Assembly: GCF_001886735.1 (NCBI RefSeq)
Contig: NZ_CP018076.1
Location: 2,666,001 to 2,730,000 of the forward strand
DNA from: Sulfitobacter alexandrii
GTDB lineage: Bacteria > Pseudomonadota > Alphaproteobacteria > Rhodobacterales > Rhodobacteraceae
Length of the DNA: 64,000 bases
Direction: 5' to 3'
Part shown: in pieces, positions 18,720 to 28,300 of the stretch
Layout: the number at the start of each line of letters is the position of its first letter
How positions within the stretch are numbered: the stretch's first letter is position 1
Notes under the pieces: model-generated
Databases searched by the model: none
What the model was told of the DNA's origin: nothing
Seen by the model: the letters and a program-made list of their open reading frames with translations, nothing else
Translations under genes and position numbers: made by a program

Positions 18720-19258
18720 TGGCTCATGCACTCCCTGAGCGCGATGAGGCCCCGCCGCAGCCATGTCCGCATCGTGTTCAGCGGCACGTTGAAACGCTCG
18801 GCCAGATCGGCATAGCTGTCACCGTCCAGATAGGCACCGCGGATCGCCGCCCCCCGGTCCGCCTCCAGCGCATCGAGGCAGCCGGTCAGCTTGCTTGCCT
18901 CCGACGCGGCGATGGCCGATTGTTCGGGCGAGGGACCGGGCGCAACCAGCTCCAGTCCCGGCGTATCGATGTCCTGATGTGCCTTCTTTCGCGCGCGCAA
19001 CCGGTCGATCGACGTGTTCCGGGCGATCGTGATCAGCCAGGTCATCGGCGACAGACCGTTCGTCTGGTAACGATCGGCATTGTTCCAGATCTTGACAAAA
19101 GTGTCCTGCATTGCGTCCTCTGCTGCAGCGCGCTTGTTCAACACACGCAGGCAGACGCCGAAAAGTTTCGCACTGACCCGGTCATACAGTTCTTCGAACG
19201 CAGCGCGGTCCTTCAAGGCGACCCGCGCGATCAGACGTTCAATCTCTTCGCGGTCCAT
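18716..19258 (-). CDS. ECF RNA polymerase sigma factor (SigK-like group)
   Basis: This 180-residue sigma-70 family protein has region 2 (FEELYDRVSAKLFGVCLRVL, then AEDAMQDTFVKIWNNADRY) and region 4 (DSYADLAERFNVPLNTMRTW). The start at 19258 (MDREEIERLIARV) fits the family. Pairing with an RskA-like anti-sigma places it in the SigK/RpoE-like ECF groups that answer envelope or oxidative stress. A perfect palindrome (19305-19323) and a second inverted repeat (19343-19360) lie in the leader and upstream region. Confidence 0.93.
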   Translation of the reverse strand: MDREEIERLIARVALKDRAAFEELYDRVSAKLFGVCLRVLNKRAAAEDAMQDTFVKIWNNADRYQTNGLSPMTWLITIARNTSIDRLRARKKAHQDIDTPGLELVAPGPSPEQSAIAASEASKLTGCLDALEADRGAAIRGAYLDGDSYADLAERFNVPLNTMRTWLRRGLIALRECMSQ

Positions 19259-19304
19259 GATGACGAACGCTCTCCGGCTGGCGACACATGCTGCACTCTT
19301 ACGA

Positions 19305-19360
19305 CACGAAGGAGACCTTCGTGGTCCGCTCAATTTGAAGGTTTTGACGCATAAGTCAAA
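19305..19360. promoter_or_regulatory. Palindromes upstream of the ECF sigma gene
   Basis: CACGAAGG-AGA-CCTTCGTG at 19305-19323 is a perfect eight-base-pair inverted repeat about 50 bases before the sigma ATG. TTTGAC-N6-GTCAAA at 19343-19360 is a second one. Either could be a protein-binding site, and the first could be a leader hairpin. No function is established. Confidence 0.4.
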
Positions 19361-19495
19361 TCCGCAGTCCGCCAGCCCGCAAGCGTGGCGCCGCAGCCGC
19401 CTCGGGCGCGTCCTGATCGATCACAGAAGTTGTCCCGGCTCCCCGTTTTGCGATACGCGGGAACAGGCAAAGTCAATCGAATCGGGAAGGTCGCG

Positions 19496-20698
19496 ATGGG
19501 CACTTCGGAACGAAACTCTTACGACGTGATCATCATCGGCGGAGCGATGCACGGATCGGCCCTCGCCTGGTGGCTGACCCGGATGCCCGGCTTCGACGGG
19601 CGTATCCTGGTGGTGGAGCGTGACCCCAGCTATGCCTACGCCTCCACCAGTCACACGAATTCGTGCATACGCCAGCAGTTCTCCAACGAAGCCAACATCC
19701 GCGTGTCGCAGTTCGGCGCGGAATTCATCCGGAATTTCAGGGACTTCATGGGGGGCGATCCGGAGGTGCCGACGCTCGCCCTGCAAAGTTTCGGCTATCT
19801 CTACCTCGCGGACGACCCGGCCTTCGCGACGGCGCTGCAGCAGGCGCAGCAGGTGCAGGCCTCGCTCGGGGCCCAGACCCGTCACATGACCCGTGACGAG
19901 ATCGCAGCCGCCTATCCCTTCTACAATCTCGATGACATCATCGCCGGCAATCACAACACCGTCGACGAAGGGTATTTCGACGGCGGTACGATGTTCGACT
20001 GGTTCAAGCGCATGGCCCGGCGGGCCGGGGTGACCTACGTTCACGACGAGGTCACCGGCATGCGCCTGAACCCCGCCGGAACGGCGGTGGAGGCCGTGAC
20101 ACTGAAATCCGGTGACAGCATCGCCTGCGGGACCGTCGTCAACGCCTCGGGGCCGCGCGCGCTGGCCACCGCGCAAATGGCGGGGCTGGAAATCCCGGTT
20201 TTCCCGCGCAAGCGCTACTCCTTCGTCTTCGATGCCGCCGATCCGCTGGACCGCGACTTGCCGCTGACCATCGACCCCTCGGGCGTGCACGTGCGGTCCG
20301 AAGGCCGCTACTACCTCGCTGGGTGCCCGCCGGACGAAGACCCCGATGTCGCCTATGACGATTTCGGCTTCGATCACGGGCTGTGGGAAAACAAGGTCTG
20401 GCCCGCCATCGCGACCCGCATCCCGGCTTTCGAAAAGGTCAAGGTGATCAACGAATGGGTCGGACACTACGCCTACAACACGTTCGATCAGAACGCGATC
20501 GTGGGGCCGCACCCTGAGGTGACGAACTTCATCTTCGTCAACGGCTTCTCGGGCCACGGTCTGCAACAGGCGCCGGCCATCGGACGCGGCGTGGCGGAAT
20601 GGATCACCTACGGCGAATACCGTGCGATCGACCTGTCGCCGTTTTCCTTCACCCGTATCGCCGAAGAGAAATCGTTTCTCGAAAAGGCAATCATCTGA
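19496..20698 (+). CDS. FAD-dependent oxidoreductase, DAO family
   Basis: This flavoprotein of 400 residues resembles glycine/D-amino-acid oxidases and FOXRED1-type proteins. The dinucleotide-binding motif is YDVIIIGGAMHGSALAWWL (about 8-26), and the C-terminal FAD-contact region reads FVNGFSGHGLQQAPAIGRG. It probably oxidises a secondary amine or amino acid; the substrate is unknown. It is followed after 34 bases by a uronate-dehydrogenase-like gene, so the two likely act in one pathway. The start at 19496 was chosen from the position of the Rossmann motif. Confidence 0.85.
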   Translation: MGTSERNSYDVIIIGGAMHGSALAWWLTRMPGFDGRILVVERDPSYAYASTSHTNSCIRQQFSNEANIRVSQFGAEFIRNFRDFMGGDPEVPTLALQSFGYLYLADDPAFATALQQAQQVQASLGAQTRHMTRDEIAAAYPFYNLDDIIAGNHNTVDEGYFDGGTMFDWFKRMARRAGVTYVHDEVTGMRLNPAGTAVEAVTLKSGDSIACGTVVNASGPRALATAQMAGLEIPVFPRKRYSFVFDAADPLDRDLPLTIDPSGVHVRSEGRYYLAGCPPDEDPDVAYDDFGFDHGLWENKVWPAIATRIPAFEKVKVINEWVGHYAYNTFDQNAIVGPHPEVTNFIFVNGFSGHGLQQAPAIGRGVAEWITYGEYRAIDLSPFSFTRIAEEKSFLEKAII

Positions 20699-20732
20699 AC
20701 CCCGGACAGGCAATAAACGAAAGGCCAAACCC

Positions 20733-21575
20733 ATGAAATTCAAGAAACTCGTGCTGACAGGGGCCGCGGGGCGGCTGGGATCGTACCTGCGGGAACCTCT
20801 CTCGAAGATGTGCGACGAACTCCTGAGCACCGACATCGCGGACGACATCGGCACCCTCTACCCAGGCGAGCGTTACGCGCAGGCTGACCTGGCCAAATAC
20901 GACGAGATCTTCCCGTTGCTGGAAGGCGCCGACATGGTCATCCACTTCGGCGCCATCGTGGACGAGAAGCCTTTCGAGGAACTCCTCGGCCCGAACTTCG
21001 TCGGCTCCTACAACATCTGGGAGGCCGGCTATCAGCACGGCGTGCGCCGCATCGTCTACGCCTCGTCGATCCACGCCGTCGGCATGCATAAGAAGCGCGA
21101 CTTCATCGGCACCGACGCCCCCCACCGTCCCGACACCTTCTATGGTCTGGCCAAGTGCTTCACCGAGGATCTGGGATCGATGTACTGGGACAAGCGCCAG
21201 CTGGAAAGCGTGCACCTGCGCATCCTGTCCGCCGCGCAGGTCAACAACGCCCGGGCACTCGGGTCGTGGCTGTCCTACGACGACCTGATTCACCTGGTCA
21301 CCCGCGCGATCGACACGCCGTCGGTGGGCTTCGCCGTGATCTACGGCGTGTCCAACAACGACCGCGCGCCGGTGGACAACACCAAGGCGTCCTTCCTCGG
21401 TTACCGGCCCAAGGACAACGCCGAGCAGTTCGCCGAAAAGGTCCTTGCCGAAACCCCGGCACCGGACCTCAACGATCCGGCGGAAATGCTGCAGGGCGGA
21501 CCCTTCGCCAAAGTCGATCTGGGCCAGAGCGGGATTGCGCAGATGACCATCGTGGACGACCGGAAGAAGACCTGA
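20733..21575 (+). CDS. NAD-dependent epimerase/dehydratase, uronate-dehydrogenase-like
   Basis: This short-chain-type NAD(P) enzyme has 280 residues. The GxxGxxG motif reads LVLTGAAGRLGSYL (5-18). Further motifs are the YASSIHAVG strand-loop, the catalytic FYGLAKCF with Y and K, and RAPVDNTKASFLGYRPKDNA near the end, typical of uronate dehydrogenases that oxidise hexuronates to aldarolactones. Its partner is a DAO-type oxidase rather than an aldarate gene, so the true substrate may differ. A second member of the family is at 56874-57686. Confidence 0.83.
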   Translation: MKFKKLVLTGAAGRLGSYLREPLSKMCDELLSTDIADDIGTLYPGERYAQADLAKYDEIFPLLEGADMVIHFGAIVDEKPFEELLGPNFVGSYNIWEAGYQHGVRRIVYASSIHAVGMHKKRDFIGTDAPHRPDTFYGLAKCFTEDLGSMYWDKRQLESVHLRILSAAQVNNARALGSWLSYDDLIHLVTRAIDTPSVGFAVIYGVSNNDRAPVDNTKASFLGYRPKDNAEQFAEKVLAETPAPDLNDPAEMLQGGPFAKVDLGQSGIAQMTIVDDRKKT

Positions 21576-21612
21576 AACCGGCGGCGGATGCGCGCCCCGC
21601 GCGTGCATCCGC

Positions 21613-21635
21613 CCCCCGGCCACGCCAGCCGGGGG
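21613..21635 (+). terminator. G+C-rich hairpin after the uronate-dehydrogenase-like gene
   Basis: CCCCCGGC / GCCGGGGG (21613-21620 and 21628-21635) forms an eight-base-pair stem with a seven-base loop, 37 bases past the stop. No T-run follows immediately, so its role as terminator is uncertain. Confidence 0.5.
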
Positions 21636-21758
21636 AAACAATTCCTTAATTATTTCGGCATCTTTTCCTGAATCGCCAAAATTACGCCACAGTTCCCCGT
21701 AAGGTTGACACCAACCATGCGCGCAAGCCGCGCAGAAAACAATGTGGTGGAGAGACCG

Positions 21759-22736
21759 ATGAAAATACTCGCGGTGGACGACGACCCCATCATCATGGAA
21801 CTGCTGACCCAGTTCATCGAGGCCGTGGGCGGTCACGAGCTGACCACGGCGGAATCAGGCGCAGAGGCGCTGGACCTGCTGCGGACAGAAGCCACGGGCA
21901 CCTTCGATTGCTTCATGCTGGATATCCAGATGCCGAGCATGGACGGGATCGAACTGACGCGGCGCATCCGGATGATGGCCCGCTACGCGGACACGCCGAT
22001 CCTGATGCTGACCGCGATGGCGGACAAACGCTATATCGACGGCGCCTTTGCCGCCGGTGCGACCGACTACGTGACTAAGCCCTTCGAGGTGGCCGAGCTC
22101 AAGGCCCGTCTGGGCCTCGTGGCGGGCATGATCGAAGGGCGCCGTGCGCGGACCCGCAAGATCTTTGCCGCGACCGCCGTCGGCGCGCGCGCCGGATCGG
22201 ACGCGGTGGAACTGCACGAGCCGATCTCCATCCACGACGTCGACAACGTGATCGAATACGTGGCGATGGAAAACTACGTGCAACAACTGACGCGCAGTTC
22301 GCTCTTTGGCTCGTCCACCTTTGCCTTCACGGTCCGCGAGATCGAACAGTACCACGCCACGATGACCCCGTTCGAGTTCTACAGCCTCGTATCGGATGTG
22401 GCCGAGGTGATCTCGGACACGCTGCACGGGCACCAGTTCCTGATGTCCTACGCGGGCAGCGGCACCTTCGTGTGCATCACCGAAAGCGGCTGGCGCCCCG
22501 ACATGGGTCAGCTGGTGGATGCCGTGAACCTGTCGCTGGCACGTACCGAGCTTTACAACAACGCGGGTGAGCGTCTGCATCCGCGCGTTTCGGGTGGCGA
22601 TGTCGTCCGCCTGATCTGGAAGAGCGGCGCCGCCGTCATGGATGCGCTCGCGACGGCACATGCGACGGCAGAGGCCGCCAGCGCACAGCACGGCAAATCG
22701 CAGACCGACTACTGGAACATGGGACAGATCGCATGA
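21759..22736 (+). CDS. Response regulator with uncharacterised output domain
   Basis: This 325-residue protein has an N-terminal receiver domain (1-120): acidic pocket VDDDP, phospho-acceptor D55 in CFMLDIQMP, and K in DYVTKPFE. The C-terminal 190 residues have no DNA-binding motif. A stretch VSGGDVVRLIWKSG near the end faintly recalls a degenerate nucleotide-cyclase or GGDEF fold, but I would not assign it. It overlaps the Hpt gene by four bases (ATGA), implying a phosphorelay pair. Confidence 0.85.
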   Translation: MKILAVDDDPIIMELLTQFIEAVGGHELTTAESGAEALDLLRTEATGTFDCFMLDIQMPSMDGIELTRRIRMMARYADTPILMLTAMADKRYIDGAFAAGATDYVTKPFEVAELKARLGLVAGMIEGRRARTRKIFAATAVGARAGSDAVELHEPISIHDVDNVIEYVAMENYVQQLTRSSLFGSSTFAFTVREIEQYHATMTPFEFYSLVSDVAEVISDTLHGHQFLMSYAGSGTFVCITESGWRPDMGQLVDAVNLSLARTELYNNAGERLHPRVSGGDVVRLIWKSGAAVMDALATAHATAEAASAQHGKSQTDYWNMGQIA

Positions 22737-23092
22737 AGGACATGGTAGAAGAGCTGCCGGGACTGGCCAAGGTGCGCGCCAGATTCATCGAGATGCTGGC
22801 GGACCGTCAGGCACGGATCGCGGAACACGCGCTGAACGCCTGGGACGGCGAAACGCTGGAGGACATCAACGGCAACCTCGAAGCCGCAAAGGCCATCCTC
22901 CATCAGATCGCCGGCACCGCCGGCTCGCTCGGTTTCGCGGAACTGGGCTCGGCCGCCCGCGAATGCGAGGCCGAGGTGATCGCCCACCTTGAAGGTCCGG
23001 ACGCCGATCTGGCCATCTGTCCGGGCGAGATCGTCCATCACATGGATCTTTTCGTGAAGCAGTGCGAGGAGACCCTGCGCGAGGCGGCCTGA
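22733..23092 (+). CDS. Histidine phosphotransfer (Hpt) domain protein
   Basis: This 119-residue helical protein has the Hpt signature HQIAGTAGSLGF, with phospho-accepting H57. It would shuttle phosphate between a hybrid kinase and a response regulator. Coupling to the upstream receiver protein, and the CHASE hybrid kinase encoded 2.3 kb away, give plausible partners. A strong terminator follows. Confidence 0.88.
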   Translation: MKDMVEELPGLAKVRARFIEMLADRQARIAEHALNAWDGETLEDINGNLEAAKAILHQIAGTAGSLGFAELGSAARECEAEVIAHLEGPDADLAICPGEIVHHMDLFVKQCEETLREAA

Positions 23093-23137
23093 CCCCCGCC
23101 GCGCGGCAACGGCATTCCCGTCAAAAGACGACCCCTA

Positions 23138-23164
23138 CCCCGTTGCCCAGGCAGCGGGGTTTTT
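23138..23164 (+). terminator. Intrinsic terminator after the Hpt gene
   Basis: CCCCGTTGCC and GGCAGCGGGG (23138-23147 and 23150-23159) form a ten-base-pair stem with one G-U pair, followed directly by TTTTT. It is a textbook terminator for the plus-strand operon. Confidence 0.9.
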
Positions 23165-23187
23165 GCTTGTGCGCCGAAATGTCCGGG

Positions 23188-23556
23188 TTACTTGCGGATC
23201 GCGTTCTTGATCTGGTCGGCCAGCGACATCGGATCGAAGGGTTTGCTGATGACGTCGGCGGCTCCGACGTTGCGCAGTTCCTCAATCTCCGCGTGCTGGG
23301 CGCGCGCGGTCATGAAGATCGCCGGTACATCCGCGAGATGAGGCAGCTTGCGCATTTCCTCGAGAGTTTGACGGCCCGTCATGCCCGGCATCATCATGTC
23401 GAGCAGAATGACGTCGGGCGTGTAATCCTGAACCTTTTCCAACGCGTCCTCTCCACAGTCGCACTGGACGACTTCGAAGTCACCGGCCAGATCGAGCGAC
23501 ATCTTCGCGATCTCGCGGATATCGGCGTCGTCTTCCACATGGATCAATTTCAGCAT
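23188..23556 (-). CDS. Single-domain response regulator (CheY-like)
   Basis: This 122-residue stand-alone receiver domain has the acidic pair in HVEDDADI, phospho-acceptor D53 in VILLDMMMPG, and the lysine in VISKPFDP near 104. It has no output domain, so it acts through protein contacts or as a phosphate intermediate. It lies 19 bases after the PAS kinase gene in the same direction, its likely phosphodonor. Confidence 0.9.
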   Translation of the reverse strand: MLKLIHVEDDADIREIAKMSLDLAGDFEVVQCDCGEDALEKVQDYTPDVILLDMMMPGMTGRQTLEEMRKLPHLADVPAIFMTARAQHAEIEELRNVGAADVISKPFDPMSLADQIKNAIRK

Positions 23557-23575
23557 CGGCTACTCGTACTGTTGT

Positions 23576-25246
23576 TCAGGACGCGTTGCGCATCTTGACG
23601 ATGTTGTCCGCAACGAGGCTTTCCCTCCAGGTTTCTCGTTTCGGAAGGACGAAGTAGAACGTCGTCCCCATGCCTTCCGTCGTCTCGAAACCTATAGTGC
23701 CTCCGAGGCCTTCCACAATAGCCTTGCATATGCTCAGGCCCAATCCGGTGCCACCTTTGACGGATCTGTTGGAATTTTGCATATCCGCAAAACGCTCGAA
23801 GATCTTGTGCTGGTCCTTGATCGGGATGCCTTCGCCCTGATCCTTGACGGCGACCCGCACCGAATCGCCGTGGTCCTCCAAGAGGATGCGCACGGTGCTG
23901 CCCGGACGGGAGAACTTGCAGGCGTTGGACAGGAAGTTGTTCAGAACCTGGATGATCCGGTTCGGATCGGTGTTGATCCAGACCGGGTCGGTCCCCGACG
24001 TGTTCTCGACCCTTACCGAAAATTGATGGTGCATGGTCGTGTTCGCGTTCTTCGTCTCTTCGACAAGGTCCGTGAGATTCACGTCGCGCCGGTCGAACTC
24101 CATGCGTCCGGCGGCGATTTTCTCGAGGTCGAGAATGTCGTTGATGATGAGCACGAGCCGGTCGGCGTTGCGGTGCGCGATCTCGAGCATGCTGACCGCC
24201 TTGTCGGGAAGCTGACCCGCGGCGCGCGACAGCAGCAGGCCCATGGCCCCCTTGATCGACGTCAGCGGCGACCGCAGTTCGTGGCTGACGGTCGAAATGA
24301 AGTCCGACTTGCGCTGTTCTTCGGCCACGCGCTTGGACATGTCGGACATCAGGACCATGAACCGGCCCTTCAGGGTGCCGACCTTCAGCCGGGTCACGCT
24401 GATGTGGAAGGGCTTGCCGCAGAATTCCGTCTCGAACTGGGCGTTGTCCGCCCCGGTTGCCCGCATGTCGCGGCAGGTCGTGATGATGCTGCCGACCCCG
24501 GCGACGCTGCGCAGGTTGCCCAGAGGCACAACTTCGCCTGTCGCCCGCCGGATGCCGAGCCGCCCGAGCGCGACCTTGTTCATGTAGGTGGCCGCCATGA
24601 GATCGCAGTCCACGATCCAAACGTCGTCCTTCATCTCGTCCATGACCTGCGCGATATCGCGCGACGCGAGGAGTTCGTGGGTCTCCGTCACGTCCGTCCG
24701 GGCCGAGATCGACCCGATCCAGGTACCGTCCAGGTCGTAGATGGGACGCACTGTGGTGTGAGTGTAGATCGCGGAGCCATCCTTGCGCCGGATGGGCGTC
24801 TCTCCGTTCCAACCCTTGCCGCTCTTCAGGTTCGCGTGGATTTCCTCGGCCAGGGTGCCCTCGTCATCCCGGTAAAGGTCGTGCATCGATGTGCCGATCA
24901 GTTCCTCCCGGCTGAAGCCCGTCGCCTCGACGAACCGGTCGTTCACCTCGACCAGCTTCGTATCGCGATCCACCACGTTGACGATGGCATGATCGTTCAG
25001 CACGTCGATGCGCTGTCCCAGCGCCAGCGACTGCCGGTCGTTGACGTAGCGCGCCCGCCGCGCGCCCAAATAGGTCGGAAGCAAGGCGGCGATGGCGATG
25101 CCGCCAATCGCCGGCACGATTGTGCCCGATTGTTCCGGCATCCAAGCGGCGCTGACGGCGTACCAGCTGATCGCAGCACCACCGCCGAGAGTTACATTCT
25201 TGAAAATATTCAATTTTGTCTCGGACGAACGCATGAATGGCCTCAA
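23576..25246 (-). CDS. PAS-domain sensor histidine kinase
   Basis: This kinase has 556 residues (552 if it starts at the second ATG). It has two short N-terminal hydrophobic helices (about 25-35 and 42-60), a PAS domain with PAC segment (80-187) and a second PAS-like region (200-305). HisKA carries phospho-accepting H322 in TVSHELRSPLTS. HATPase_c has NFLSNACKFS, KDQGEGIPI and GTGLGLSICKAIV. It is membrane-attached without a sizeable periplasmic sensor, so it probably senses an internal ligand through PAS. It precedes a CheY-like regulator. Confidence 0.9.
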   Translation of the reverse strand: MRPFMRSSETKLNIFKNVTLGGGAAISWYAVSAAWMPEQSGTIVPAIGGIAIAALLPTYLGARRARYVNDRQSLALGQRIDVLNDHAIVNVVDRDTKLVEVNDRFVEATGFSREELIGTSMHDLYRDDEGTLAEEIHANLKSGKGWNGETPIRRKDGSAIYTHTTVRPIYDLDGTWIGSISARTDVTETHELLASRDIAQVMDEMKDDVWIVDCDLMAATYMNKVALGRLGIRRATGEVVPLGNLRSVAGVGSIITTCRDMRATGADNAQFETEFCGKPFHISVTRLKVGTLKGRFMVLMSDMSKRVAEEQRKSDFISTVSHELRSPLTSIKGAMGLLLSRAAGQLPDKAVSMLEIAHRNADRLVLIINDILDLEKIAAGRMEFDRRDVNLTDLVEETKNANTTMHHQFSVRVENTSGTDPVWINTDPNRIIQVLNNFLSNACKFSRPGSTVRILLEDHGDSVRVAVKDQGEGIPIKDQHKIFERFADMQNSNRSVKGGTGLGLSICKAIVEGLGGTIGFETTEGMGTTFYFVLPKRETWRESLVADNIVKMRNAS

Positions 25247-25368
25247 ATTCTATCACGATCGCACCGGGCGATTTTCGGGTTGGTGCGGATCGTGCAGTAG
25301 AGATGCCGGATCAAACTGGCAGAAATATGGCGAATTAGAACAAGAATTGAGCCGAAGTGGCCCGGCCG

Positions 25369-28300
25369 TCAGGAAGCCTTGATCTGGCCGCCCAGAACGT
25401 GCTCCGCGATGGTCCGCATCTCGGCGCGCGATTTCACGAGGTTGGCGCTGACCCGGCCGTCCTGCCCCCGTTCGCCATCCGACGACAGGCCGACGACGCG
25501 CACCGGATGATCCAGCGCCGCGATCTCGTCCAGAAGGATTGCCGCGTCACCGTCGGGCAGCGCCCAGTCGAGGATGATCACGTCCAGCTTGTGGCGGGCG
25601 ATCTCGATCCGCGCCTCGGCGATGCTGCGGACGTGGTGAATGCGGGCCACGTCCGACAGGCCGGATTGCAGGACTTCGGCAAAGTCGCTGTCGTCCTCCA
25701 CGTGCAGCACGTCCAGTTTCCCGGTCCGGCTGACCCTGCGCGCCTCGGGCGGTGTGTCGTCCTGCACCGCCTGCTGATCCAGCGGATAGGTGAACCAGAA
25801 CACCGTTACCCCTTGCCCGGTACTTTCGAAACCGATCTCCCCCTCGTGCCGGCGGACGATCCGCTTGGCGATGTTCAACCCCAGCCCGGTGCTGCCCTTG
25901 GTCCGGGTGTCGGACCCGTCTGCCTGCGTGAAGGCATCGAAGATCCGGTGGCGGAAGGATTCGGGGATGGCCGGGCCGGTGTTCTGCACATAGACGATGA
26001 CCTGATCCGCGACCTCTTCGGCCTTGATCAGCACCTGCGTGTTCGGGTCGGAGTACTTGCAGGCGTTCGAGATGAGATTCGCCAGAACCTGCCGGGTCCG
26101 GCCCGGATCAGCCGACACCCGCAGCGGCGCGCGCGGCAGGTCCAGCGTCAGCGTGTTCCTGTGGGCGACGGCGTAGGGCCCCATCTCTTCCACCGCTTCC
26201 GAGATGATCTCGTTCATCGACGTGCGCTGGAAGTCGAAGGCGATCTCGCCCGACGAGATTTTTTCGAGGTCGAGGATGTCGTTGACGATATCGGCAAGGT
26301 TGTCGGCGTTGTTGCGCGCGATCTCCAGCAGTCGTTCGACCTTGGCGGGCACTTCGAAATCATCCATCGCGCCGATCAGCCCGAGAGCGCCCTTGATCGA
26401 GGTGAGCGGGGTGCGCAGTTCGTGGCTGACGGTGGCCACGAACTCGTTCTTCATCTGCTCCACCTTCTTGAGCTCGGTGATGTCGTTGACCTGCGCGATG
26501 AAGGCATTTCGCCCGGCGTTGCGGTCGAAGAACCACGAGATGTGCAGCAGGCACCACCGTTCCTCGCCGCTGCGGTGGATGAACCGGTGCTGCCCGCTGT
26601 AGACCTGCGACGCGCCGCTTCCGAGCATTTCCGCCAAGCGGGACGCGATGGCCTTGATCTCTTCCCTCGGCAGCACGTCCGACATCCGCAGATCGGCGAC
26701 CAGCGTCGCCTCGTCATAGCCGCACAGCGCACAGAAGGCGGGGTTCACGCCGTGGAACTTGCCGCCCTCGTCCAGAAGGACCATGCCGATGGGCGCCGAG
26801 GTGAAAACCTGCCGGAACTGTTTCTCGCTGGCCTCGAGGGCGTTGCGTTCGTGACGCAGCTTGGTCACATCCGTCTGCGCCCCGATCATCCGCAGGGCGC
26901 GCCCGGCCTCGTCGCGCTCGACCACCACCGCATCGGACCGCATCCAGCGCCAGGTATCCTCGCCGACCTTCACGCGGTATTCGGCGATGGAGCGGGGCGT
27001 GCGCTGTTCGATGCAGTCGCGGTCGGCCTTTTCGAGGATGGGCAGATCATCGGGATGCACACGGCTCAGGAAGGTGGTCTGCGTATCCGCGTTGTCTTCC
27101 TCGGTGACAAAGCCCATGATCTGCCGCCAGGTGTCGCTGACCTCGGACTTGCCGGTGCGCAGGTCGATGTCGAACACGCCGATCCTGGCCCCCTGAAGCG
27201 CGCGGTCGTACCGGGTCTTCATTTCCGCCGTTTCCTCGATCGCCTCGTATTCGCCGGTCATGTCCCGGACGATCGCAGTGATTCTTTCCGCGCCTTCGTG
27301 GGTCACCCAGGCGTTGCGCTGCAGATCGAGGATCAGCCCCGTGCCATCGCGCCGGGTTCCCGTCGCGTTGAACATCTGGTCTTCGGACAGCGCGGACAGG
27401 TCCGTCACGAGGTCGTCGAAACGCAGATCGATCAGGCTCTGCGGCGGGTAGCCGAAACAATCGTGCGCGGCCTGGTTGGCAAAGAGGATCTGCTGCTCGG
27501 CGTTCAGGATGAAGACCGGGATCACCGCGTTGTGGACAACGGCGCGGTTCGCCTCTTCCTGCGCGCTGACCTGCCGCGCCCGCAGATCGGCCACCTGTGC
27601 CAGCGCCTCGCTCCGCGCGGCCAGCGACCGGATGAGGAACAGCAGCATCGCCGTCAGCAGGATCCCCGCAGCCATGACACCGAAGGCGGTGTTTCGCGGG
27701 AAATAGGAGTCGAACAGCGGCGTGCTGCGGAACTCCAGCGTCCAGGGGCGACCGTAGTTCATGATGGTATAGGTATTGGCGTAGATGCCGATCGAGCCTG
27801 CCTCGAGCTCGCCGGCGGCACTGTCGAATATGATGTTCTCCGGGTCGGCCTCCGGCCCGTCGTACACCCTGATGTGATAGCCCCGCCCCTGGTTCGGCGA
27901 CAGGTCGGTGAGCAGCCGCTGACCGATAAAGGGCGCATAGACCCAACCGAGGAACTCGCCCTGTATCGTGCCCCCCTGCTCCGGCACGAAAAGCGTGTCC
28001 CAAACGGGCAGCAGCAGCAGAAAGCCGGGCTGCTTGGTCTCGTCCTGAACGAGAAGGATGCGCGGTGTCAGTTGCGGCTCGCCCGTCTGTCGCGCGCGGC
28101 GGGCCGCTTCTCGTCTGCCTTCCTCGAAGGTGATGTCCAGCCCCAGAGCCTCGATGTTTCGCGCCAGCGGGGCGATCCGCGTGATGATGAAATGATCCGG
28201 ACCCGGCGTTTTCGGGTGCACATCGAAACTGGACCGCGTCTGCACGCGGGTATTCCCCAGGAACCTCTCAAGGTTTTCCGATTTTACCGGCTCGATCATG

